Below, piece by piece: positions 42,901-52,244 of a stretch of DNA of 64,000 nt. Source of the stretch: Emiliania huxleyi CCMP1516 (taxonomy: Eukaryota > Haptophyta > Isochrysidales > Noelaerhabdaceae); NCBI RefSeq assembly GCF_000372725.1, contig NW_005200250.1:773721-837720 (forward strand). Direction: 5' to 3'. Numbering within the stretch: the first letter of the stretch is position 1; the number at the start of each line of letters is the position of its first letter. The notes under the pieces are model-generated. The model saw only the letters and a program-made list of their open reading frames with translations, was not told where the DNA came from and searched no databases. The translations under genes and the position numbers were made by a program.

Positions 42901-43413
42901 TTAATAATTCAGCCATCCTCGCTCAGGTGCACGCCGACTTGTTCGACAACTTGTACGTGGTGGTCCGCGGCAGGAAGCGCTTCGCGCTGCTGCCGCCGCA
43001 GGAGGGGCTAGTTCATGGCCAATGCTCCAATGATGCATGCCCTGCTTAGCTGTGAGCTGCTGCCGCCGCAGGAGGGGCGCGCGCTGCGTCGCCGGCCGTA
43101 CCCGGCCGCAACGTACCGCGAGGGCGCCGCCGAGGGCACAGCGACCGATAGGACGGCGGCCGCGGCCGGGCGGGGCGTGCTGCGGGCGGAGCTCGACGAG
43201 CCCACCTCGGAGGAGATGTGGTCCGCCGTCGACCTCGAGGACGAGGGGAGCGCCGCCGAGGTGCGGCCGCTGCGCGTCGAGGTGTCCGCCGGCGAGCTGC
43301 TCTACCTGCCGGCGCTGTGGTGGCACGCCGTCTCGCAGCGCGCAGACGGGCCGCGCGAGTCAACGATCGCAGTCAACTACTGGTATGAGCCTCAAGGATC
43401 GTCGGAGACGTGA
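39984..43413 (+). CDS. Senescence/spartin-type domain fused to a JMJD7-like JmjC domain
   Basis: Ten exons, all in phase: 39984-40628, 40845-41014, 41235-41617, 41691-41826, 41902-42007, 42138-42451, 42526-42569, 42645-42700, 42927-43001, 43072-43413; 756 aa. The first part (MVQAVLCIDVSQRVAVDASG..., REALLAVGGATLSAASEVVD, GAIRHVHGEDAGRVAGEGLG) fits the plant senescence/spartin-associated domain. An acidic linker (SEEEEEAEEEAAAEEAAASS) follows, then a JMJD7-like oxygenase: PVVLSGCVGHWPALRCWS, TPDGLGDAV, VVYASHQNSSLRTEFEPLW, NFWMGEDAARTTVHADLFDN (HxD iron ligands), LLYLPALWWHAVSQR (distal His), IAVNYWYE. Human JMJD7 is a lysyl hydroxylase of DRG GTPases. An ATG at 41353 could start JMJD7 alone, but no stop separates the halves. 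Donors include GC, GT and two GA (42008, 43002). Confidence 0.8.
41096..41231 (+). repeat. 33-bp tandem repeat inside an intron
   Basis: About four copies of a unit containing CTGCTCCCCTGCTGCTCCCA then AACTGCTTCC, filling the 3' half of the 220-nt intron 41015-41234. The 5' half holds GCGAGATCTAGCCGAGATCT repeated. Confidence 0.88.
42701..42926 (+). repeat. Intron of three splice-competent tandem units
   Basis: GTGC(A/G)CGCC begins at 42701, 42775, 42848 and, as the exon, 42927. Spacings are 74, 73 and 79 bp. Each unit starts GTGC and ends CTCAG, so each looks like a complete mini-intron joined end to end with zero-length exons. The last two units also share AGTAGTT and AATTAATNATCCATCC-like segments. 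Confidence 0.92.
43002..43071 (+). repeat. 70-nt GA-AG intron between 23-bp direct repeats
   Basis: GCTGCTGCCGCCGCAGGAGG plus GGC is identical on both sides (42978-43012 region and 43057-43079). Removing one repeat period of 70 bp restores the JMJD7 frame (LLPPQ-EGRALRR). The splice position inside the repeat is ambiguous by sequence; the phase-preserving CAG|GAG gives a GA donor. Confidence 0.85.
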
Positions 43414-43712
43414 GCAAGAAAAAAACAGCTTCTTTTTTCTGAACTCGAAAACCTTTTTTGAGAGCTTTCGAGCTTCGTTGTTAATAATACAAGAAACGGA
43501 TGGTCCCTTGTCGCAGTCCCCACACTACCGAAGACACCGAAGTTGGAGCGCATTCGCATTTTTGCGATCCCGCGCGTGTACGAGTGCGGAGTGGCCGGCG
43601 GGCGACGTGGGCGGAAGCGCCGACATAGAGCTGGCTTTCGGGCCCGGTGCTTTTCTGTGAATACCACAGGTTGAAGAAACGGCCGAGAACTTTCTTCGCG
43701 GACAACCGAAGC

Positions 43713-45818
43713 ATGGCGATGGCCGAAGAGCAGCTCGCCACCCTCTCCGCCGCTGCACCGGCGTGGAGGGAGTCGTCGGCGGCTGAGGTCGCTCCTCTCA
43801 CTCTCTCCTCTCCTCTCTCTCCTCTCACTCTCTCTCCTCTCCTCTCTCTCCTCTCTCTCTCCTCTCCTCTCTCTCCTCTCACTCGCTCCTCTCCTGTACA
43901 GCGCGTCGCTCTCGCAGCCGAGGTGCTCTCCAAGGTCCACGAGGACGAGTGGTCGCGCGCAGGCGACTGGGTCGCGCGCGAGACCGAGCTGAACCTCATC
44001 GCGGCGGCCGACCGGGCGGTGCCGGGCGCGACTGTGCGCTTTGTCTTTGGCAGCATCCTGAGTGACTGGCTCAAGACCTACATTGCGGCAACCTCTGGCC
44101 GCGAGTCGCTCGCTCGGATGGAGGAGGACGCCGCCGACGGCTCCTCGCGGTACGGGCCCATCGGTCTGGGGCCCGGCGCTCCCGGCTGCGTCGCCGAGCT
44201 GTGGGCCGACCCGGCGGGCGCGGTGCGCGAGGCAACGCCGCCGCAGCCGCCGCCGCAGCCGCTGCAGCGGCAGCCGTCGGACGGCGCGGTGACCCTCGTC
44301 CTCGGCGCCGGCAACCAGTCCTTCCTCGGCGTGGTGGACGTGCTGAGCCGCTGCCTCCAGCACGCGGAGCCGGTGCTGCTCAAGTTGCACCCGCTGCGCC
44401 CGTGGCTAAGCCCGCCCCTCCTCCTCATCCTGGCGCCGCTCATCGCTCGCAATATCGTCGCGGTGACGCTCGACCGCGGCGTCGAGCAGGCGTCGGCGCT
44501 GTGCACGCACCCGCTCGTGGGGCATGTCCACCTGACGGGCAGCGAGGAGACTGCAACCGCGGTCCGCGCGTCGCTCGACCGCGCCGGCCGCCCGCACGTT
44601 GGCATCACGTCGGAGCTCGGCTGCGCCACGCCGTGGCTCGTCTCGCCGGGCGCGTGGAGCGGCGAGGAGCTGCGGCACGCGGCCACCCTGATTGCTACGG
44701 CCAAAAAGGGGAACGGGGGGTGCAACTGCCTCAGCGCGCAGGTCGTCGTCGTCGCGCGCGACTGGCCGCAGCGCGGTGAGTTCCTCTCCCTCCTCACCGC
44801 CACGATCGCCGCGCAGCCAACCGTCCCGGCCTACTACCCCGGCGCCCACAAGCGCCGCGCCGCCCTCGGCGCCCTCTACGGCGCACGCGCCTCGCCCGTT
44901 GTCGGCGCCTCCCTGCCGCACACGCGCCTCACCGCCGAGGACGAGGTGCCGCCGGTCGGACTCGAGTCACGTCTCGGCTACACCCGGGCTAGACCTCGGT
45001 GACCTCCTCCCTGTAGGTGCTGCTCCTTGACTGCGGCGTGGCGGGCGAGGCGAGCTTCGACGGGGCGGCGCTGCGCACCGAGGCCTTTTGCCCGGCCCTC
45101 GCCGTCGTGCAGCTGCCCGGCGGCGCGCGAGGCCCCGCACCGCAGCGCGCCACGACCCCCACCACCCAGCTGCCCGCAGCCCGCACGCGACCGCCGCCCT
45201 CCGCTCCGGCGCAGGCGCCGACCCGGGCGAGTACCTCTGCGGCGCGGCGGTCCCCTTTGTCAACTCGGACGCGTGCCTCGGCTCCCTCTCTTGCTCCATC
45301 CTCGCCCCGGCCTCCGCGCCGGCGCAGAGCGTCAACGCTGCGGTCGCCGCCCTCAAGTATGGCGCCGTCGGCGTCAACGCCTGGTCGGTGCTCGGCTACA
45401 TGGCCTCCTGCCGCGGAGGCACGTGGGGCGCCCACCCGGTGTGCGCGGATGAGAGGGACCCTCGCGCGCGCCGGCGGCGCTTCGCTTGGCGCGGCTGTGC
45501 GCTGACGGCCCTCCTCTGGACGCCCGCCCCACGCAGGACAGGCCTCGCTCGGGCCTCGGGCGGATCGGCAACGCGTTTGGCGTCGCGCACGCCTTCAAGT
45601 CGGTCGTGCGCGGGCCGCCCCTCTCGACGGCGCCCTTCATGGACGCGGCCAAGGCGCCGCCGCCCCTCCTCCTCGACGCGCTGCACGCGGCGCTGTGTGC
45701 GCCCTCCGCCGCCCGCGGTGCCGGCCGCCTGCTCGGCGTGCTGCTGCTCCGCATGGGACAGGCCGTCCTCGCCGCCCTCGGCCTCGCGCCCCGCATCCGG
45801 TACGGCGCGGCGCTGTGA
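43713..45818 (+). CDS. Aldehyde dehydrogenase superfamily protein
   Basis: Five exons in phase: 43713-43787, 43902-44945, 45017-45122, 45215-45438, 45537-45818; 576 aa. It belongs to a divergent ALDH branch I know from bacterial proteins annotated only as aldehyde dehydrogenase family. Landmarks: LVLGAGNQSFLGVVDVLSRC, HVHLTGSEETATAVRASL, ITSELGCATPWLV (catalytic Glu block), NGGCNCLSAQVVVV (Cys region), EAFCPALAVVQLPGG, LKYGAVGVNAWSV, GTWGAHP. It should oxidise or reduce an acyl/aldehyde substrate with NAD(P); the substrate is unknown. The first intron (43788-43901) is a CT microsatellite with no in-frame stop. The intron at 45123-45214 is GC-AG. The two starts (43713, 43719) are equally possible. 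Confidence 0.85.
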
Positions 45819-46385
45819 AGTGGCTAATAATAAAAAGGCGCGAGGTTCGTGTTCGCAACGCGCTTTCGTCGAGCCTTGTGTGCGCCTTGTGAGCGGGCAT
45901 GTGTGCTCTTGACCCAGGGAGTGTCCAAGGCCCTGAGACGGTCAAACTCTGAGACGAGTTGTCACCTGGGGGGGCCGTCGATCAAGATCGCAGCACGTCC
46001 GACAGTAATATGCCGAACCTGATGCCGACTTCGTGTGATAAAAAAAACACTCCTCGTGGGCGCCGCGCGCTATACCTATAGTGTACACAAGGGAAGGCGC
46101 GTGCGGGTGCTCGCGTCCACCCACACCCCGTTGGTGTCCAGTCCGAGCCTGGCTGTTCTTCACCGTCGATACACACATACATGCAGTTTTTGATGCCGCT
46201 GGCGGAGAGACGGGCATGCGCGCGCAGCACATTCGGTACGTTGCGCGTGTATAATGTCAGGGCGGATGGTTGACTGATCGCGCGTCTCGCCGAAGTTGGA
46301 GTTAGTTTTCTCATCGCGGTGACATTTTTTTCTTTTTTAGGGCTTGACTGGGCGGCGGGTTGAGATACAGCAGGCTTCGGTGTAT
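45819..46385. other. Intergenic with inverted copy of a dispersed repeat
   Basis: 46126-46186 is the reverse complement of the GGTGAAGAACAGCCAGGCTC element seen at 29608. No gene seen. Confidence 0.65.
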
Positions 46386-47624
46386 ATGCCGCGGCCAGCT
46401 TTACTCCTCGTGTGCCTAGCCACTGCGGGCGGAGATCAACCTGCCGAGGCCACGGAAACGATTGCAGTGCCGTCGGCTGGTATTTTGCAGTCGGCTTTTC
46501 TCGGCGATGCAGAAGCGGTTCTGGCGTGGCTCGTCGGTGGTGGCCGGGTCAATGAGGGCTTCGACGGTGGTGAGAGGGACGGCGTGACTCTGCTGATGGG
46601 CGCCGCCGTCAACGGTCACGAGCGGGTGGTCGACATTCTGCTGCAGCACAGTGCTGAGGTCAACCTGCAGGACGGACACGGCAGCACCGCGCTGATGCAC
46701 GCCGCCATCGAAGGCCACGAGCGGGTGGTCGAGCTGCTGCTGCAGCGTGGGGTGGAGATCAACGTGCAGGACAGCAGAGGCGTCACCGCGCTGATGGGCG
46801 CTGCTCTCAACGGCCACGAGCGGGTGGTCGAGCTGCTGCTGCAGCGCGGCGCTCAAGTCAACCTGCAGAGCCGCATAGGTCGCACCGCGCTGATGCACGC
46901 TGCCAGAAAAGGCCACGAGCGGGTGGTCGAGCTTTTGATTCGGCACGGCGCTGAGGTCAACTCGCACGACAGCGACGGCGCCACCGCGCTGATGGCCGTA
47001 ACTGGCAAAGGCCACGAACGGGTGGTCGAGTTGCTGCTGCAGCGTGGGGCGGAGATCAACAAGCAGAAGAGCGACGGCCGCACCGCGCTGATGCTCGCCG
47101 CCACCAACGGCCACGAGCGGGTGATCGACTTGCTGCTTCAGCGTGGCGCAGAGGTCAACCTGCAGGACAGCAATGACTGGACCGCGCTGATGGACGCTGC
47201 TCTCAAAGGCCACGAACGGGTGGTCGAGTTGCTGCTGGAGCGTGGCGCGGAGATCAACTTGCGGGACGGCCTCGGCCGCACCGCGCTGATGGACGCTGCT
47301 CTCACAGGCCACGAACGGGTGGTCGAGTTGCTGCTTCGGCGCGGCGCTCAAGTCAACCTGCAGAGCAGCCTCGGCGCCACCGCGCTGATGCTCGCCGCCA
47401 TGCAAGGCAACGAGTGGGTGGTCGAGCTGCTGCTGCAGCGCGGCGCGGATATGCAGACGATCAGCGGGGATGGAAAGACTGCCATGACGCTGGCCAATGA
47501 GAAGGGCCACAGTGGGTGTGTTGCGGCCTTTAAAAGGCACCTCGAGGTTGCGAGTGGCGAGTCGACCATCCAAGTCAATGAGCAGATCGCGTTGGCGATT
47601 GCAGGAGGCGACGTGACACCGTGA
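46386..47624 (+). CDS. Ankyrin repeat protein, signal-like N-terminus
   Basis: 412 aa from ATG 46386. The start MPRPALLLVCLATAGG looks like a short signal peptide. About ten near-consensus ankyrin repeats follow (NGHERVVELLLQRGAQVNLQ style), then a degenerate cap (GKTAMTLANEKGHSGCVAAF). It ends VNEQIALAIAGGDVTP with the stop at 47622-47624. That ending is itself the usual opening of an ankyrin region, and the next ORF (from the overlapping ATG at 47624, -1 frame) continues the thought as MAWLDDGGHVNATF. One missing base at about 47617 would fuse the two into one protein, so this may be the N-terminal half of the kinase gene. Confidence 0.7.
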   Translation: MPRPALLLVCLATAGGDQPAEATETIAVPSAGILQSAFLGDAEAVLAWLVGGGRVNEGFDGGERDGVTLLMGAAVNGHERVVDILLQHSAEVNLQDGHGSTALMHAAIEGHERVVELLLQRGVEINVQDSRGVTALMGAALNGHERVVELLLQRGAQVNLQSRIGRTALMHAARKGHERVVELLIRHGAEVNSHDSDGATALMAVTGKGHERVVELLLQRGAEINKQKSDGRTALMLAATNGHERVIDLLLQRGAEVNLQDSNDWTALMDAALKGHERVVELLLERGAEINLRDGLGRTALMDAALTGHERVVELLLRRGAQVNLQSSLGATALMLAAMQGNEWVVELLLQRGADMQTISGDGKTAMTLANEKGHSGCVAAFKRHLEVASGESTIQVNEQIALAIAGGDVTP

Positions 47625-50600
47625 TGGCGTGGCTCGACGATGGGGGGCACGTCAACGCAACGTTCCCATCGGATACATATGTAAAAGATATTGCGCTGCT
47701 TATGATTGCCGCATCGAACGGCCACGAGCGGATGATCGACTTGCTGCTGGAGCGCGGCGCAGGTATCAACCAGCGGGACAGCGAAGGCGGCACCGCGCTG
47801 ATGTATGCCGCCCAGAAGGGTCGCGAGCGGGCGACCGGCGTGCTGCTGCAACGCGGTGCAGAGATCGCCTTGCAGGACGACATCGACGGCAGCACCGCGC
47901 TAATTCACGCCGCTCGCGCGGGCCATGCGCAAGTGGCTGACATCCTGCTGCGGCACGGCGCGGAGGTCGACCAGCAACGACGACCACCCCCTTCGTCGAA
48001 GCACGCAGGCAACGGCACTGCGCTGTTGGCCGCCGCTTCAGCAGGCCACGATCAGACTGTTGAGACGCTGCTGCGGCACGGTGCTGAGATCGACCATCAG
48101 GACAGCAGCGGCGGCGCTGCCCTGATGATAGCCGCCATCAACGGCATGTTGACCACCGTCAACTTGCTGCTGCAGCGCGGGGCGCAGGCAAACCTTCTGG
48201 ACAAGATCAACCAGAGCGCACTGTTGCGGGCCACCATGAAGGGCCATGAGCGCGTGGTCGACTCGCTGATAAGACACGGCGCGGAGGTCGACCTGCAGGT
48301 TTCACTCCGCGGCAGAGACGGCTTCACTCCGTTGATGATCGCCGCAAGTCTCAACTACCACACCATTGTACGCAAGCTGCTGCGAGCGGGCGCGGACACG
48401 ACGGCGCGCGGTGCGAAATCAGGCAATACAGCGCAACAGATGGCCGAGAGGAGGGGTCACAAGGAGAGCTTACAGGCCTTCGAGGAGCACCGCATGGAGT
48501 GGTCTGTGATGGACCGGTTACTGTCGTATGGTGGAGCGCTCGTTGTGATCTATGCTTTGAACATCCTTCGGCGACTCTCTCAGCAGGGTCGGAGGCGCTC
48601 GCAAAGGCGCCAGCGGACGGGGGAGCGCGTCGTGGCCCTCCTGTCTTCCGACATGCGCCCGCTTCAGGCGATGCTAGCTGCTGCGGCTGGCTGCCTCCTG
48701 TCGGCGTGCGAGCTGCTGAAGCAGCATTTCGCCACTCTGCTCGCCGCTGCGCTCATGTCTTTGTTCTGCACTGCGGTGGAAGGCAACGTCATAGCAGTGG
48801 TGGAGGCAGGCATACTTGCATCCTGCTTGCACGTCCCACTCGCGAACGTCGTCCTCTTTTGTAACTACTTCATGCTCATCGTACGTAAGCTTCCCATCGG
48901 CAAACACGCTCCCGTCGGCACGCCCCCATCGGCAAACACGCTCGCCTGTGTGTTCTTCTTCTGGGCCTCCTTCATCCACATGACGCTTTGGGCAACTGCT
49001 CGGCTGCGAGGCGGTGCGAGAGCAGCGGAGCCGGCGCGCGGCCAGCAGCGCGGGCGGTCACGAAGGCGGGGAAGGGATGCGGCGGCGCCAGCGCCGGCGC
49101 TGGAGGCGGACGCTGATGCGGAGGCGGCGCGAGAGCGAGCCCGGTTCGAGGAACGGGCAAAGCAGGAGCAACGGGAGGCGGAAAAAGCGGCCAAGGACGC
49201 GAGGCGGCGAGAGGCGAACGAGGCCAACCGGCAGATGGCCAAGGCGCGAGAGGCGGCAGAGACCCTCCGGCGCCGGTGGAGCTGGGCGCCGACGAGGTGT
49301 GTGAGTTGAGCAGGAGCCGTTCCCTCGCTGCACCTCCCCACCCGCCTTGGCCAGCGCGCCTCTGTAGGTGCTCGGCGCGCTCGAGGCGGCGGTAGAGGTT
49401 GGGCGTGGCGGCTTTGGCGTTGTTTATGCCGTGGAGCTGCCCTCGCTACCAGGCTGGGGCCGCGTCGCCGTCAAGCGAGCCTTGTCTGGGGTGGATGCTC
49501 CGAAGGTGTTGGACGAGGTGTCCAGCTTGCGGAGGTGCGCGCATCGGAACGTGCTGCCGCTTCTCGGCTATTGCGGCTCGCCCCAGGCGGCTGGCATCGT
49601 GACGGCGCTCATGCGAGGCGGCTCGCTCGACGACCACCTCCTGCTCTCACCCGACGCGCGGGCGCGACTGCAGCAGCTCGGCTTCAAAGGCACTCCGGGG
49701 CTGTCGTGGTCGCAGCGACTGTCGGCTCTGTGCGACGCGGCGCGGGCGCTGGTGCACCTCCACTCGAACCTCATTCTCCACCGCGACGTCAAGACGGCCA
49801 ACATCCTGCTCGACGGCGCGCTGCTGCCGCTGCAGACGGCGGGGGGCGAGAGGCGCGTCTACCCCGAGATCACCCGAGATTGCCCTAGATTGCTCTAGAT
49901 CGCTCGAGAGCTCACTCCTTAGGCGCGTCTACCGCGCCTTCCTCTCCGATGTCGGTCTCGCCAAGGAGCGGGCGGGCGGGTCTATGACCGTGGCGACCAA
50001 TGCTACAAGCACCATATACTCGACCGGGTTTGCGGACCCAAACTTCCTCGACTCGAACCAGCACTCGGCCAAGACGGACGCGTACGGGATCGGCATCTCG
50101 CTGTTGATGGCGTTGACGGGCGGCGAGCCCAGCGGCCTCAAGAGCGTCCACGAGGAGGACATCTGGGACATGGTGGACGGCAAGGAGGGCGCCGGCGGCG
50201 GGCTGCTGCGGGCGGCGCGGCAGGCGGCCGGTTGGCCTGAGGAGGCGACGCGAGAGCTGGTCATGGCTCTGCACGGGCTCGTCTACGAGCGTAAGGTGCG
50301 ACGCCTGCCTCTGCCAGAGGCGCTGGCGGCGTTCGAGGCGGCGCTGCGCTTCGGCGGCGGCGCAGATGCGGGAGCAGCGGCCGCGGCGGCGCCGGCTACG
50401 GCCGAAAGACCGACATCGTCGGCTGGCGCCACATCTAGCGGGGCCTCGGCCAGCGGTGCCTCAGGCAGCGCTTCGTCGTCGTCTGGGGGCGGCTCTACCT
50501 CTGCGCCGGGCTCTCTGACGCGCGCGGTCGGCGGACTGGCAAAGGTCGCTGTGGCGGGCGGTGGCGACATGTCCTTGGCGCGGCTGCAGGAACGGATCAG

Positions 50601-50772
50601 CACGGCATACCTGGCTATGATGGGGCAGCTCGAGCGGCGGCACGAGCAGCGGGGAGGCGCGCCGTTGCCCAAGGGCTGCAGCGAGGAGGAGAAGATCAAC
50701 GCGTTCGCGCCGCGCAGCGCCGGGCCGCTCTGCGACTCCGCGCACACCCTGCGGCGCTGGTACAATGCGTGA
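47624..50772 (+). CDS. Ankyrin - transmembrane - coiled-coil - protein kinase, with a frame break
   Basis: The ORF from 47624 has about seven ankyrin repeats, then several hydrophobic segments (PLQAMLAAAAGCLLSACELL, VIAVVEAGILASCLHVPL, TLACVFFFWASFIHMTLWAT) and a charged coiled coil. A kinase follows in exons 49368-49852 and 49923-50772: GRGGFGVVYAVE (P-loop), VAVKRA (Lys), HRDVKTANILLDG (catalytic loop), SDVGLAKE (DFG replaced by DVG), like IRAK/RLK kinases. Introns 49297-49367 (71 nt) and 49853-49922 (70 nt, GC-AG, repeat GGCGCGTCTACC at both ends) keep phase. The exon before the kinase must read VELGADE, one frame off the coiled coil (ETLRRRW...), so a one-base break lies near 49255-49285. 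Ser/Gly-rich tail follows the kinase. A receptor-like signalling role is inferred. Confidence 0.65.
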
Positions 50773-52244
50773 TGAATGAGTGCGCGACACGCATGTTGCG
50801 AGCAGCGTTGTTGATGTTCTGCGCGTCGCCACAGACGGCGGCGCGTGAGAGCTGTTGCGAGTGGTGCTGGGCGAAGCCCCGGGCGCTGCACCTGCAGGAG
50901 GCTGTGCCGTAGTCGGTGCGGTCGACGGCGCTCGGGCTGCCAACCTCTTTGGCGAAGTTGAAGATGATTCTCTTGGTTGGCGGCGCGATGCCGCCCTGGC
51001 TTTCGACGAGACAAATCTTGACGATTCCGTTCTTGACATGGAGCGCGTCGCAGTACTGTCCCTTGTGCTCTTTGACCCAGCCTTTGCCGGTCGCATGGAC
51101 GAGCGGGCCCTGTGACTTGTGGCCGCGCTCTTTGCACCCAAGAACCTTGAGCAAGGTTTGGTCGAGGGTGCCGCCGAAACCAAATTTGTGGCCCAGTGAC
51201 GCACAGCATCCGCCGTGTGCCGCCGAGCCCTGCCCAGCCTGCCTCGTCTTTGTGAGCACTCGCTTGCTTTTTCGGAGGGCTACGAAGCCTTCACACTCCA
51301 AGGGCTGCTTTGTGAGAAGCCTTCACACTCCAAGGGCTGCTTTGTGAGACACTCGAAGACTGGGTAAGCAGTAGAGGTCGATACTCGACGCGTACCACAT
51401 GGTCTGTGTCGCTGTCGGCACGCTGTCGACAGGACGTCGAGCGACACCGGTGGCAGTGCCACCCAGGAGCGGTCGGGCGGCCCGTCATGAGAGAGCCACC
51501 ATGTGATCCGTATGATGATTCCTGACAACCGCTTCAGTCAACTTTCGTCACAGTTTCCGCTCTGAGAGGAGCTGCGGGTCAGTTCGACAGCTGGAGCTGT
51601 GTCGCCGGCGTGCGGCGGCCTGCCTCCGGAGGTGCCTCTGAGGTGGACATTTTTTGGTCACCGTGAGAGAACGCGTTCGAATTTTCACTCGGGAACTTCG
51701 ACTTCGCACGCGCACCGGCCAGGGCTACAATAGTGCCAGTGAGGCGGAGGCGCGAGTCGGAAGGCCGCGACCGTGATTTGGTGCCTTCTTTTTTTTTTAC
51801 AATCGCTGTGAACCCAGCCACGTATGGTGTACAACAGCGGTGTACAACAGCGGCGGTCCTACGCGCGCTACGGGGTACCGGTACACCTCAGACGCACGTA
51901 CCTCCAGTGTGTGCGCGCTGTACGCGCAGATACGAGAGATAGCAGAGTCCAGAGAGGAGAGAGGGCCTTTAGGCGTTAGGAACGTGTGTCATGTGAGCAC
52001 AGTGGTCCGCACAAAGAGCTCTCACAGAGGAGACGCTCGACGTTTACGACGAGGCCAAGTCCGTTAAGAGAGCTAAAACTACTTAGTTATTATAGTACAG
52101 TTGACATCAGCGTTCACCACTCCGAGAGGTCAGGCTGGGCTCAGAGATCAGAGTACGCACGTATGGCAAGATGAATGGAGGCTCTTGACGTCCCCATTAA
52201 TCACTGCCGCCCGACCCATTTGTACAGGGCCACAAACAGCGTCT
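50773..52244. other. Intergenic with a possible minus-strand remnant
   Basis: A minus-strand frame at 51301-50696 (KFGFGGTLDQTLLKVLGCKE, VKICLVESQGGIAPPTKRII) reads like protein but I recognise no domain; it may be a transposon remnant. Two tandem copies of CCTTCACACTCCAAGGGCTG then CTTTGTGAGA lie at 51288-51350. The remainder holds nothing I can name. Confidence 0.35.
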
